Shown piece by piece: positions 1 to 7,675 of a stretch of DNA of 38,538 bases (positions are counted from its first letter, which is position 1; each line of letters begins with the position of its first letter). The DNA is from Pseudomonadales bacterium (GTDB lineage Bacteria > Pseudomonadota > Gammaproteobacteria > Pseudomonadales > Azotimanducaceae). Made by a program: the position numbers and the translations under genes. A model generated the notes under the pieces. That model was not told where the DNA came from. It was given only the letters and a program-made list of their open reading frames with translations, and did no database searches. The stretch is taken from NCBI GenBank assembly GCA_024234635.1, contig JACKNX010000027.1:1-38538 (forward strand). The letters are read 5' to 3'.

Positions 1-390
1 GCGGATACCGGAGCCGTTCACGGCCGGCTGGGCTGGCGCTTTCCACCGGGCGCTAACGGGTCGGCGTTTCTGCCACCGGTGGCGCCGGAACCCGGCGAGA
101 TCGTGCTCACCAAAACCTGCAGCGGCGCCTTCAACGGCACCATCCTGGACACGGTGCTGCGCAACCTCGGCATCACGCACCTGATTGTGTGCGGCTTTGT
201 TACGGACGAATGTGTGGAAACCACCGCAAGAGTGGCGCTGGACCTGGGCTATCTGCCGCGTATCGTCGCGGATGCCACCACCACCTACCACGACGCATCC
301 GCCCGGCACGTGCTGGGCAAATTCGGTGGCTGGGGGCTGACCACGACAGCGGCCGAGGTTCGTGCCCTGTTTGCCGGTATGCCGGACTGA
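1..390 (+). CDS. Isochorismatase-family cysteine hydrolase (3' part, 5' end outside window)
   Basis: The reading frame is open from base 1 and stops at 390, so only the last 129 residues are present and the N-terminal catalytic Asp lies upstream. The visible part fits the isochorismatase-like fold. A Lys sits in LTKTCSGAFNGT, the position of the family's catalytic lysine. GFVTDECVETTARVALDLGY carries the nucleophilic Cys after the usual glycine and cis-peptide turn. The C-terminal ADATTTYHDASARHV is the typical helix after the active site. Members hydrolyse amides or isochorismate in the cytoplasm; the substrate cannot be read from this fragment. An in-frame GTG at 79 is internal to the domain and is not the start. 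The next gene lies 18 nt away on the opposite strand, so transcription is convergent. Confidence 0.85.
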   Translation, partial: ADTGAVHGRLGWRFPPGANGSAFLPPVAPEPGEIVLTKTCSGAFNGTILDTVLRNLGITHLIVCGFVTDECVETTARVALDLGYLPRIVADATTTYHDASARHVLGKFGGWGLTTTAAEVRALFAGMPD

Positions 391-408
391 GGCGATGGCC
401 GGCGGTGG

Positions 409-1686
409 TCAGGGCGACAGCGTCCCCCGGGCCCGGTCGAGCGCCTGTTCGATGCGTGCGGCAACGCTGTCCGGCGACGTATAGCCGACGATCGGCGGCT
501 GCAGGGGTTCTCCCCGGGCATCCAGAAACAGCAGCGTCGGCGTCACCCGGGCGGCATAGCGTTCCGCCAGTGCGTCAGCCGTGACGTACTGGCCGTCGAA
601 GCCGATGAGTGTGCGGGGATCGTCGAGCAGCAGGTGGGTGATCTGCGCCCGCTTCAGCAAGGCGCCGGAGCGCAACAGCGGGTGAAACACCTCGCGCTCC
701 ATGCGCAGGCACACGGTGCAGTCGGAGAGGGCGAGAAACAGCAATTGCACCTTGTCAGAGGCCACCGTGGACAGATTGGCCTGGGGGGCAAGCACGGTGT
801 CCAGTGCGTGTGCCAGATAGGGGCTGCGCAGGACCTGGTCCGTGCCGGTCGCGCGATGAACCCGCACGTTCAGGTGCTGACGGGCGGAGGCGATCTCTTC
901 CGGACGCCAGGGCGCCGGGGTGTCCTGTGCTGCGAGCACAACGTCGGTGCGAATGTGTATGCGTGCCAGCAGTGTGGGCACGTGAGGCACCGCCGCGGGA
1001 TCGTTGTAGGCGCTGAACACATGGCCGGGAATATGCACGCCGTCGCAGCCAGGCAGACGGGCCGGGCCGAGCAACGCATCCGGGTGCGCCTTTGCCTGCC
1101 GCAACAGGGTAGCGAACGGTACCGACGCGTTTTCGTCCCGCGCAGCGCGAATGTCGCCAGGCTGCCATGTCCTCGGCGCCAGCAGGATGAGTCGGGTGAC
1201 CAGGCGCGGCTGCTGTTCGACCACGTACGCAACCACCCGCGCGGCACCGTACGAGTGACCCAGCAGCGTGAGGGTTCGATAACCACGCCGCGCGAGCCAG
1301 TCAACCCAGAAACCGATTTCCGCCGGGACCAGCCGTTCGTCGGGCTGCATGCCATCGGCGCAGGCAAGCCGCCCGCGGCGATCGTCAATCCCAAGGCTCA
1401 GGGTGGGCGCCAGGCTCGACAGCCCGCGTGCTGCCAGGCCGGCCTGCACGTCGCGGATGAGTGCCATGTCCTGATGTGCCCAGATGTCATGCACCACCAG
1501 CACAGCCTCTTCCCGGTCCGTGCCGGTTTCGATGAAAGCGGCGTTCAGTCGTCGCCCATGGAAATCGGCCTGGATCGGCTCCGCCTGCACGGTGAGCGCG
1601 CCAGCCAGCAACAGAAGCAGCGTCAGCGCCTGCCCCGGCAGCGTCAGGCGGGGCACGCGCCGACCGGGTGCAATTGCAAGCGCCAC
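409..1686 (-). CDS. Secreted alpha/beta-hydrolase fused to a C-terminal thioredoxin-like domain
   Basis: Read from a GTG at 1686 this is 425 residues. The frame stays open upstream to 1968 but would then run into the acyltransferase gene; a GTG at 1788 is the other possible start. A hydrophobic stretch (ALTLLLLLAGALTVQA) is a signal peptide ending near residue 35. An alpha/beta-hydrolase domain follows, with the nucleophile elbow GHSYG (Ser about 145), resembling the DUF3530 group. From about residue 310 a separate thioredoxin-like fold begins: LSDCTVC is a CXXC pair (about 323-326) and RVTPTLLF carries the cis-proline. Both domains should act in the periplasm, one as an esterase/peptidase-type hydrolase and one in thiol redox work. 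The substrate is unknown. It lies just downstream of the acyltransferase on the same strand and may share its transcript. Confidence 0.75.
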   Translation of the reverse strand: MALAIAPGRRVPRLTLPGQALTLLLLLAGALTVQAEPIQADFHGRRLNAAFIETGTDREEAVLVVHDIWAHQDMALIRDVQAGLAARGLSSLAPTLSLGIDDRRGRLACADGMQPDERLVPAEIGFWVDWLARRGYRTLTLLGHSYGAARVVAYVVEQQPRLVTRLILLAPRTWQPGDIRAARDENASVPFATLLRQAKAHPDALLGPARLPGCDGVHIPGHVFSAYNDPAAVPHVPTLLARIHIRTDVVLAAQDTPAPWRPEEIASARQHLNVRVHRATGTDQVLRSPYLAHALDTVLAPQANLSTVASDKVQLLFLALSDCTVCLRMEREVFHPLLRSGALLKRAQITHLLLDDPRTLIGFDGQYVTADALAERYAARVTPTLLFLDARGEPLQPPIVGYTSPDSVAARIEQALDRARGTLSP

Positions 1687-1790
1687 GGTAACCGTGTGGC
1701 TGGCAACTCGGCGCGTACGGGACAGGGTACGCTGCGGGCGAGGCCCGGCTGACTGTGTCGGTGATGTACCCGTTTCCCTGTGACGCACCG

Positions 1791-2810
1791 CTACAACGGT
1801 TCCGGTTGCGGGGCGACGGGCAGTGACTCCGCTGTTCGCAGGGCGCGTACATGGTGCTGCATGGCATCCCACTGGCCGAACAGGAAATCGCGCAGGGCGT
1901 CGCCATCGCGTGGGATCTCGGGATAGGGAATGCGCCAGCAGTGCACGCGGATGGTGGCGCCGGTCCAATGACCGGTCATCAGCGCGCCGATATCGGCCGC
2001 GCCTTCATAACCGCTGTGCGCAATGAACAGCAGATCGTGGCCGGGGTTGGCTTCCAGCATTGCTAGCGTTCCTCCCAGTCTCGGCGGCAGCAGATCCGGC
2101 CAGCGTGCCAGCTGCGCGGCCAACTCCGGTTGCGTGCCTGCTTTTGTCTGCAGGCGCTGACGCTTGGCGTCGGTAAAGCGCGTGCCTTCCGGAAAAATGG
2201 CCACACCTTCCGTCGGCGTGCTCCCGGCTGTCAGCGACGCGACAGCGCGTACTGCGTTGGCGCTGTCCTGACCGGAACGGTCCACGAATACGTTTGGAAG
2301 ACGGTTGCCGGCGATATCCAGGCAGGGTGACCACAGGAGTTCACGCTTGAGGACGTAGCGGATCGGCACGTTGGCCGGTATTCCGTAGAAGACCAGGGGT
2401 GACAGCGAATCCGCCAGGCTCACGTGCCGGGCCAGCACCAGACAGGCTGGCCCGTTCAACGCTTCCCTGCCCGTCACGAGGAAGTGGACGTGAAAGCAGT
2501 CGACAAACAAATCATGTAACGCACCGGCCCAGGCGTACTGGATGGCGCGATTGACGGCGATTGCGTCAGCTGGCTGCTGGCGTTGCAGCCAGGCGAGAGT
2601 GAGCCGCCAGATGCCCCAAACCTCGAGCGCCAGGTAACCGGCGATGAAGCGAAGTCCAGCGACGCGGGCCGCGGGCAGCCTGCCCGCCGTCGACAGACGC
2701 GCGAGGAATATCCCCAGGTGAATCAGGGGTGCGACCACAAACCGCGCGACCACGATGAAACTCACCGACAAACCACGTCGCAGGAAACGCCGCGCCATAC
2801 GCGTGACCAT
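1791..2810 (-). CDS. PlsC-like 1-acyl-glycerol-3-phosphate acyltransferase family protein
   Basis: This 339-residue protein carries the two diagnostic motifs of the PlsC/LPLAT family. The catalytic HX4D is HVSLAD at residues 129-134, and the glycerol-phosphate-binding motif is FPEGTR at 206-211. The first 60 residues hold hydrophobic segments (LSVSFIVVARFVVAPLIHLG and LRFIAGYLALEVWGI) that would anchor it in the inner membrane. It should transfer acyl chains to a lysophospholipid or related acceptor. Its length and N-terminal membrane region are closer to the YihG-type branch than to short PlsC (inference). ATG starts at 2810 and 2798 are both possible. The hydrolase-thioredoxin gene lies downstream on the same strand. 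Confidence 0.82.
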   Translation of the reverse strand: MVTRMARRFLRRGLSVSFIVVARFVVAPLIHLGIFLARLSTAGRLPAARVAGLRFIAGYLALEVWGIWRLTLAWLQRQQPADAIAVNRAIQYAWAGALHDLFVDCFHVHFLVTGREALNGPACLVLARHVSLADSLSPLVFYGIPANVPIRYVLKRELLWSPCLDIAGNRLPNVFVDRSGQDSANAVRAVASLTAGSTPTEGVAIFPEGTRFTDAKRQRLQTKAGTQPELAAQLARWPDLLPPRLGGTLAMLEANPGHDLLFIAHSGYEGAADIGALMTGHWTGATIRVHCWRIPYPEIPRDGDALRDFLFGQWDAMQHHVRALRTAESLPVAPQPEPL

Positions 2811-2874
2811 GCCGTTCCGGGGCGCAAAGTCTACTGCATGGCGGCCGTGGTTCGCCTTCCCTGTTCAGCGAAGG

Positions 2875-2975
2875 CGGTGGGCTTGCACCGACCGGACAGG
2901 GCTTGCCCTGTCGCACCGGGAGCGAGTCGGGTGCGAAGGGGTGTACCGCCTCATGCCCATGTCCGCCGCGGCGGA
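2875..2975. repeat. Cluster of four short perfect inverted repeats
   Basis: Within 100 nt four hairpins follow one another. CGGTG/CACCG is at 2875-2890, GACAGGGC-tt-GCCCTGTC at 2895-2912, CGCACC/GGTGCG at 2912-2935, and TCCGCC-gc-GGCGGA at 2962-2975. The architecture, including the GTCG...GGGAGCG spacer, resembles the triple repeat at 33.5-33.8 kb, although the sequence differs. It lies between the acyltransferase start and the ArsR-type gene, so it is not a simple terminator for either. A dispersed structured intergenic repeat is the likeliest reading. Confidence 0.5.
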
Positions 2976-3000
2976 TGCCATTTCTGCGTAGGCGCGCTGA

Positions 3001-3040
3001 TTGTTCGTATATTATAAATTGCATGAAGCCATTCGAATTC
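3001..3040 (+). promoter_or_regulatory. AT-rich promoter/operator candidate of the ArsR-type gene
   Basis: A sharply AT-rich patch (TATATTATAAAT at about 3008-3019) interrupts otherwise GC-rich DNA 60 nt before the regulator's ATG. It is followed by the perfect 8-bp palindrome ATTCGAAT at 3031-3038. ArsR-family sensors of the BigR/SqrR type usually repress their own promoter at AT-rich dyads, so autoregulation is plausible. No classical -35/-10 pair was identified with certainty. Confidence 0.4.
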
Positions 3041-3075
3041 CAGTGCTCCTTCCCCACCATGGCGGACAGCAATTG

Positions 3076-3417
3076 ATGACGAAACAGACGATGGACCTGG
3101 CGCGGTTGCAGGAGAATGCGGTCAAGGTCAGCGAACTGATGAAGCTACTGGGGCACCCCCAGCGACTGCTGATCCTGTGTGAGCTGGCGCAGGGAGAGTG
3201 TTCGGTGAGCGAACTGAGTGATCGTCTGGACATCAACCAGTCGCCGCTGTCCCAGCATCTCGCGCGCATGCGCTACGAAGGGGTGGTGACAAGCCGGCGG
3301 CAAGCACAGACCGTCTTCTATGCGCTTGCCGACGGCAAGGTGGCCGCCGTTCTGGAGCTGCTCTATTCGTTGTACTGCAAGCCCGCCGCCAGCAGCCGTA
3401 AAACGGCCCGCGGCTGA
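3076..3417 (+). CDS. ArsR-family transcriptional regulator, BigR/SqrR-like
   Basis: From the ATG at 3076 the protein has 113 residues, typical for ArsR repressors; the frame is open back to 3001 but without a family-like N-terminus. The winged helix covers about residues 18-95, with recognition helix INQSPLSQHLARMR (53-66). The sequence LLILCELAQGE and the C-terminal LYSLYC place cysteines at 35 and 101, 66 residues apart. The reactive cysteines of sulfane-sulfur sensors SqrR (C41/C107) and BigR (C42/C108) have the same spacing and the same local sequence. The protein probably dissociates from DNA when a per- or polysulfide links these cysteines (known for the family, inferred here). A third Cys is at 42. 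No persulfide dioxygenase or sulfide:quinone reductase lies nearby; the redox-active thioredoxin-fusion gene is two genes away on the other strand. Confidence 0.85.
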   Translation: MTKQTMDLARLQENAVKVSELMKLLGHPQRLLILCELAQGECSVSELSDRLDINQSPLSQHLARMRYEGVVTSRRQAQTVFYALADGKVAAVLELLYSLYCKPAASSRKTARG

Positions 3418-3475
3418 GCAGCGTTGTTCAGTGCCTGGCCAATGGGCGCTCGCGAGAGCGGCGCGTCACCGCACG

Positions 3476-4687
3476 CTACGGGCTGAGCGGTACGCCGCGT
3501 TGAATCACCGTCGAAACGGCATCGTCGTTTGCGAGCGCGGCGATGTTCTCCAGCGGGTTGACCGTCGTAATGACCGCATCACCCTGCATGCCGGGCGCGA
3601 GACGGCCGATATCCGGCCGTTGCAGGATCACCGGATTCACCACGTACATGGCGTGCAGAATTGCGCCGGCGGATTGCACGCGGGCGCGTAGCGCAAACTC
3701 CTCGCGCTGCATGACCTGGCTTTCGCCCACCAGATCGGTACCCCAGCCGAGCTGCACACCGGCCGCCTGGGCGAGCTGGAGCGAATCGAAGCCGGCCGCT
3801 AGAACGATCTCGTTCTTGGCCAGGTTGCGCTCGGGGAAGCCGAGCTTGCGTCCCATCTCCGCCATGCCCTTGTAGGCGACGAGCGTGGGAACCAGGAATA
3901 CCTGGTTTTCCGCCATCAGGCGCGCCGTGTCCGCGTCGAGCAGGTTGCCGTGCTCGATGCAGCGCACGCCGTTGCGTACCGCCATCTGGATCGCCTCACA
4001 GGTATAGGCATGGGCGCTGACGTACGTCCTGCGGTTGGCGGCCTCCTGTACCGCCGCGCGCACCTCCTCCGCCGTGTACTGCGTGCACTCGAGGGGATCG
4101 GTGGGTGTGGCCACGCCGCCAGAGACGTGGATCTTCAGGAAATCGGCGCCTGCGCGCAGCACGTGGCGGGCGGCCTTGCGTACGGCATCCGGCCCGTCGG
4201 CGATGATGCCGAACGCGCTGTGGCGCATCTGGCATGCGCAGTCGGGCACTGCCAGCACGCCACCTTCCACGTCGCCGTGCCCGCCTGTCTGCGAGATCAT
4301 CAGGTTGGCATGTACGGTGTCAGGGCCGCGCACCATTCCGCTTGCGATGGCGCGGCGCAAACCGACGATGTCGCCGCCAAGATCGCGTACCGTGGTAAAG
4401 CCACGGGCCAGGGTAGCTTCGGCAAGCCGGGCCATTGCAATACCGAACTGCACTTCGGTCCACTGTGACAGACGCGGAAAATTCAGCGTCGCAAGCCGGA
4501 AATGCACGTGGGCGTCGATGAAACCGGGCATGACGTACCGGCCGTCTGCATCCACGACAACGTCCGCGTCGTGGTGCGAAGCAGATGCCTCCACACGGCC
4601 GTCGCGGATCACCAGCGACTCGTTGGGGCGCAGGGACATGTCGCGCGGGTCGAGTACGGTGCCCCCGCGGATTACGGTTGTTGTCAT
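3476..4687 (-). CDS. Amidohydrolase-superfamily metal-dependent hydrolase
   Basis: The 403-residue protein has the full amidohydrolase metal site. HxH is in FIDAHVHF (H60, H62), and the probable carboxylated lysine is in FLKIHVSGG (K185). His residues follow in SAHAYT (H226) and IEHGN (H246), and Asp in GWGTDL (D318). N- and C-terminal segments (VVVDADGRYVMPGFID and GRLAPGMQGDAVITT) form the small beta-sandwich domain. The arrangement is that of imidazolonepropionase-like and Xaa-Pro dipeptidase (prolidase) amidohydrolases. These cleave amide, lactone or dipeptide substrates in the cytoplasm, and the substrate cannot be assigned. There is no signal peptide. It is convergent with the ArsR-type gene and lies 178 nt downstream of the histidine kinase gene. 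Confidence 0.85.
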   Translation of the reverse strand: MTTTVIRGGTVLDPRDMSLRPNESLVIRDGRVEASASHHDADVVVDADGRYVMPGFIDAHVHFRLATLNFPRLSQWTEVQFGIAMARLAEATLARGFTTVRDLGGDIVGLRRAIASGMVRGPDTVHANLMISQTGGHGDVEGGVLAVPDCACQMRHSAFGIIADGPDAVRKAARHVLRAGADFLKIHVSGGVATPTDPLECTQYTAEEVRAAVQEAANRRTYVSAHAYTCEAIQMAVRNGVRCIEHGNLLDADTARLMAENQVFLVPTLVAYKGMAEMGRKLGFPERNLAKNEIVLAAGFDSLQLAQAAGVQLGWGTDLVGESQVMQREEFALRARVQSAGAILHAMYVVNPVILQRPDIGRLAPGMQGDAVITTVNPLENIAALANDDAVSTVIQRGVPLSP

Positions 4688-4865
4688 CGGTCTTTCCCGC
4701 GGGCCGGCGTCGTCAGGGTGAGGTCCGGATTCTATGCCAGTGGGTGTCGATCAGGCACGTTCTGTATCGGCCGGCCGCATACAGTGCGAGTTCCGGAACA
4801 GGCGTCGTTGCGGTTGCAGGCCGCGTCGCTGTCCACGGGACGCTGCCGCAGTACGGACCGGGGTG

Positions 4866-6434
4866 TCAGCGTCCCGGCTGGAGCATTTCGGTCAGCATGG
4901 CGGGCGCGAACGGTGGCAGCAGCGTGGCATCGGGCGGCACTGGCGTGGCGGACAGTTGCACGCGCCGCTCGCGGTCGTCATCGAACCACCACACGACCCG
5001 TGTCTCGGGGCGCGCGCGGCGCAGCGTCTGTGTCAGGTCGGCGCAGCGTGTCGGCGCGAGGCCGCAGTGCAGGATGACGCAGTCGCAGTCGGTCGCAAAC
5101 AGTTGTTCCAGTGCCGCATCCGGGGAATCGACGCTGCGTACGCCGTGGCCAAGCTGCTCGAGGAGCTGTTGTAAGGTGCCTCGCTCCGTTGCGCTGCCGC
5201 CGGCAACCAGCACATTGTGCACGGGCGCCTCCTGGCGAGGGAGCGCACGATCCGGCGCCTGACAGGGCAGGCGGATATGGAAGGTCACTCCCCTGGGCTG
5301 ATCAGTGCTGACACAGATGGTGCCGCCGTGGTTCTCGATGACTCGCCGGCATACGGCCAGACCCAGGCCGCTGCCGGTACGGCGGCTGGTGACATAAGGG
5401 TTGAAACAGCTGGCCGCCAGCTCCGGCGTCATGCCTTCGCCGGTGTCCACGATGGCCAGATGTGCCTGGCCCGCTTCCGTGCCGAGACGCACATCGATGG
5501 TGCCGCCGTCGGGCATGGCGTCGATGGCGTTGAGTACCAGGTTGACCAGCACCTGCAGAAGTTCCACTTCGTTACCCTCGACGACGGGCCGGTCGCTGAT
5601 ATGCAGCGCAATGGTGAAACGGTTGTTCGCCTGGTGCTGTTCAGTCCACCAGCGGGCACTGGTGATGTCGGGCAGGCGGCGTAGCAGATCCGCCAGATCC
5701 ACCTGTGAGCGTGTGGGCTGTTGCGGATGCTGGTAGTAGCTTTTCAGGTTCGCCAGCACCCCCAGGGCGTGGTCGATGGAGGCGTCCATGGCGCGGGACA
5801 ATTCGCGGGCGCGTGGCGGCAGGTCGTCGACCGTACCGAGCAGTTGCGCCAGTCCGAACACCGGTGTCAGTGCGTTGCTGATGTCATGCATGACGCCAGC
5901 GGCGAGTTCTCCCAGCAGGGTGAAACGCTGCTGGTGATGCATTGCGTTCTCCGCATCCTGCAGCCGGGAGGCGGTGACCAGCAGCCGGGTCCTGGCGTCA
6001 CGCAGTTCGTCGTCGAACCGCAGCAGTTCGTGTTCGGCGCGACGCATACCAGTGATGTCGCGCTGCACGGCGATGTAGTGCGTGGTTCGGCCTTCGCTGT
6101 CGCGCAGGCGCGTGATGATCCACTCGAGCTCGAAGGGTTCGCCGCTTCGCTTGTAGTTGACGGCCCGGGCGATGAAATCGTCGCCAGCCTCCAGCGTCGT
6201 GCGCAGATTGCGCAGCAGTGCGGTATCGGTGGCCGGCCCCTGCAATATCCGCGGCGTCTTGCCCAGCAGATCCGCCACCGCGTAACCGGTCATGCGGGTG
6301 AACGCGGTATTGGCATAGAGGATCTGCGGACCGGGCAGGTCGAGTTGCGCCGTGGTGACCAGAACGCAGAACTGCGCATAGTCGGCAGCCAGTTCCAGCA
6401 TGTGCTGACTGACGGAATTCGTGGGCAGTGTCAT
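4866..6434 (-). CDS. PAS-domain sensor histidine kinase with degenerate C-terminal receiver
   Basis: The start is set at the ATG at 6434 (522 residues); the frame is open further upstream but overlaps the divergent promoter region. A PAS domain covers about 15-130 with LGKTPRILQG where LOV proteins have their flavin cysteine; the Cys is absent, so this is not a photosensor of that type. A coiled linker leads to the HisKA domain, with the phosphorylatable His at 183 in VMHDISNALTP. The ATPase follows: N-box LVNLVLNAIDAM (Asn about 302), DTGEGM (330-335) and GSGLGL (354-359). Residues 406-522 look like a receiver, but the acidic pocket reads AGG and the phospho-acceptor strand CVILHCG has no Asp. 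No transmembrane segment is visible, so it is probably cytosolic. No partner regulator is adjacent. Confidence 0.85.
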   Translation of the reverse strand: MTLPTNSVSQHMLELAADYAQFCVLVTTAQLDLPGPQILYANTAFTRMTGYAVADLLGKTPRILQGPATDTALLRNLRTTLEAGDDFIARAVNYKRSGEPFELEWIITRLRDSEGRTTHYIAVQRDITGMRRAEHELLRFDDELRDARTRLLVTASRLQDAENAMHHQQRFTLLGELAAGVMHDISNALTPVFGLAQLLGTVDDLPPRARELSRAMDASIDHALGVLANLKSYYQHPQQPTRSQVDLADLLRRLPDITSARWWTEQHQANNRFTIALHISDRPVVEGNEVELLQVLVNLVLNAIDAMPDGGTIDVRLGTEAGQAHLAIVDTGEGMTPELAASCFNPYVTSRRTGSGLGLAVCRRVIENHGGTICVSTDQPRGVTFHIRLPCQAPDRALPRQEAPVHNVLVAGGSATERGTLQQLLEQLGHGVRSVDSPDAALEQLFATDCDCVILHCGLAPTRCADLTQTLRRARPETRVVWWFDDDRERRVQLSATPVPPDATLLPPFAPAMLTEMLQPGR

Positions 6435-6574
6435 GGTGTCGCACTCCCGGCGCAGCGCTCCGGGGAGTATAGAAAGCGGATCAACCGGAGCGCCAGTGCC
6501 CGGTCGATGGCTGCTCGTCCGCGCGGCCAGCCGATGTAAGCTTGCAGGCCAGCAAATGGGAAGAGGGGATAGAC

Positions 6575-7675
6575 ATGCAGGGTTTGGCCGCCATTGCCGT
6601 GGCGCGGGACGCGCCGTTCCGCTTTGCCGACGTAACGCTGGACCCGCCTCGACCCGACGAGGTGCAGGTGCGCATCGTCTCGGCGGGTATCTGCCACACG
6701 GACCTGTCCGCCAAGGATGAATTGCTCGGCATTCCCCTGCCGATGGTACTGGGGCATGAAGGCGCGGGTGTGGTGGAAGCGGTGGGCAGCAGCGTGCGCC
6801 ACGTGCGCGCAGGTGACCACGTGGTGCTGAGCGGCGCCTCCTGCGGGATCTGCCGCAATTGCCATTCCGGGCTGCCGTCCTACTGCGACGAATTTGTCGC
6901 ACGCAACATGACGGGTCTGCGGGTGGACGGCACCACTCCGATGTGCCTGGACGGTGAACCGTTGCCGGGCCTGTTCTGCGGTCAATCGTCGTTTGCCACG
7001 CGGGTGGTTGTGCAGGCGCGCACGGCGGTGAAGATCGATCCTGCCATGCCGCTGGATATCGCCGGTCCCATTGGCTGCGCGCTCGTCACCGGGGTGGGCA
7101 CGGTGCAGAACGCGTTGAAACCGCGGCCGGGTTCGTGCATTGCCATCTTTGGCGTGGGCGCAGTCGGGTTGTCCGCGGTGCTGGGCGCCCGTTTGTGCGG
7201 TGCGGAGCGCATCATTGCCATCGACCCGCAAGCCGCGCGCCTGGACATTGCGCGCAGTCTTGGCGCGACGGATTGCCTGGCGCCGGATGCGGACCTGGTG
7301 GCGCGGGTGCGCGAGCTCACGCGCGGCGGCGCGGACTACGTGGTGGAATGTTCCGGCAATCCCGCCGCCATCGAGCAGGCGATTGCGGTACTCGCCACGC
7401 CCGGCTGGTCCGCCCAGGTTGGTGCGCCACCGGTGGGCACACATGTCAGGCTGGATGTCGGCGCAGTAGGTTTCGGGCGCGGCGTGCGCGGCGTGGTGCT
7501 GGGGGAGGCCAACCCGCAGACCTACGTGCCCTACCTTGTGGCTCTGCACCTGCGCGGCGAGCTGCCGTTCGACCGCTTTGTCACCGCGTATGCCTTCGCG
7601 GATATTGACAGGGCGGTGGCTGACGCACAGACGGGAGCGGTGGTGAAACCGGTATTGCGCATGCCCGGGGTCTGA
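6575..7675 (+). CDS. Zinc-dependent NAD(P) alcohol dehydrogenase (aryl-alcohol type)
   Basis: The ATG at 6575 is preceded by a good ribosome-binding site (AGAGGGG, 6 nt spacing), giving 366 residues; the TTG at 6542 is less likely. Catalytic zinc ligands are C40 (GICHTD), H61 with E62 (GHEGAG) and C168 (GPIGCAL). Structural zinc ligands are C90, C93, C96 and C104. The Rossmann motif is GVGAVG at 193-198. This is the class III/benzyl-alcohol dehydrogenase pattern of medium-chain dehydrogenases, which oxidise alcohols to aldehydes in the cytoplasm. In this window a role after P450 hydroxylation is plausible but inferred. It diverges from the histidine kinase gene and is followed by paired hairpins. 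Confidence 0.9.
   Translation: MQGLAAIAVARDAPFRFADVTLDPPRPDEVQVRIVSAGICHTDLSAKDELLGIPLPMVLGHEGAGVVEAVGSSVRHVRAGDHVVLSGASCGICRNCHSGLPSYCDEFVARNMTGLRVDGTTPMCLDGEPLPGLFCGQSSFATRVVVQARTAVKIDPAMPLDIAGPIGCALVTGVGTVQNALKPRPGSCIAIFGVGAVGLSAVLGARLCGAERIIAIDPQAARLDIARSLGATDCLAPDADLVARVRELTRGGADYVVECSGNPAAIEQAIAVLATPGWSAQVGAPPVGTHVRLDVGAVGFGRGVRGVVLGEANPQTYVPYLVALHLRGELPFDRFVTAYAFADIDRAVADAQTGAVVKPVLRMPGV

Noticed and set aside
634..1752. Long open frame on the plus strand (372 codons)
   Set aside because: It is the antisense shadow of the hydrolase-thioredoxin gene in GC-rich DNA: rich in Arg/Gln/Gly, no domain, no ribosome-binding site.
2875..2975. Terminator for the acyltransferase or ArsR-type gene
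   Set aside because: It lies upstream of both genes' starts and has no T-run, so a repeat or structured leader is the better reading.
6140..6260. Possible LOV photoreceptor in the PAS kinase
   Set aside because: The GKTPRILQG motif lacks the flavin-binding Cys of LOV domains.
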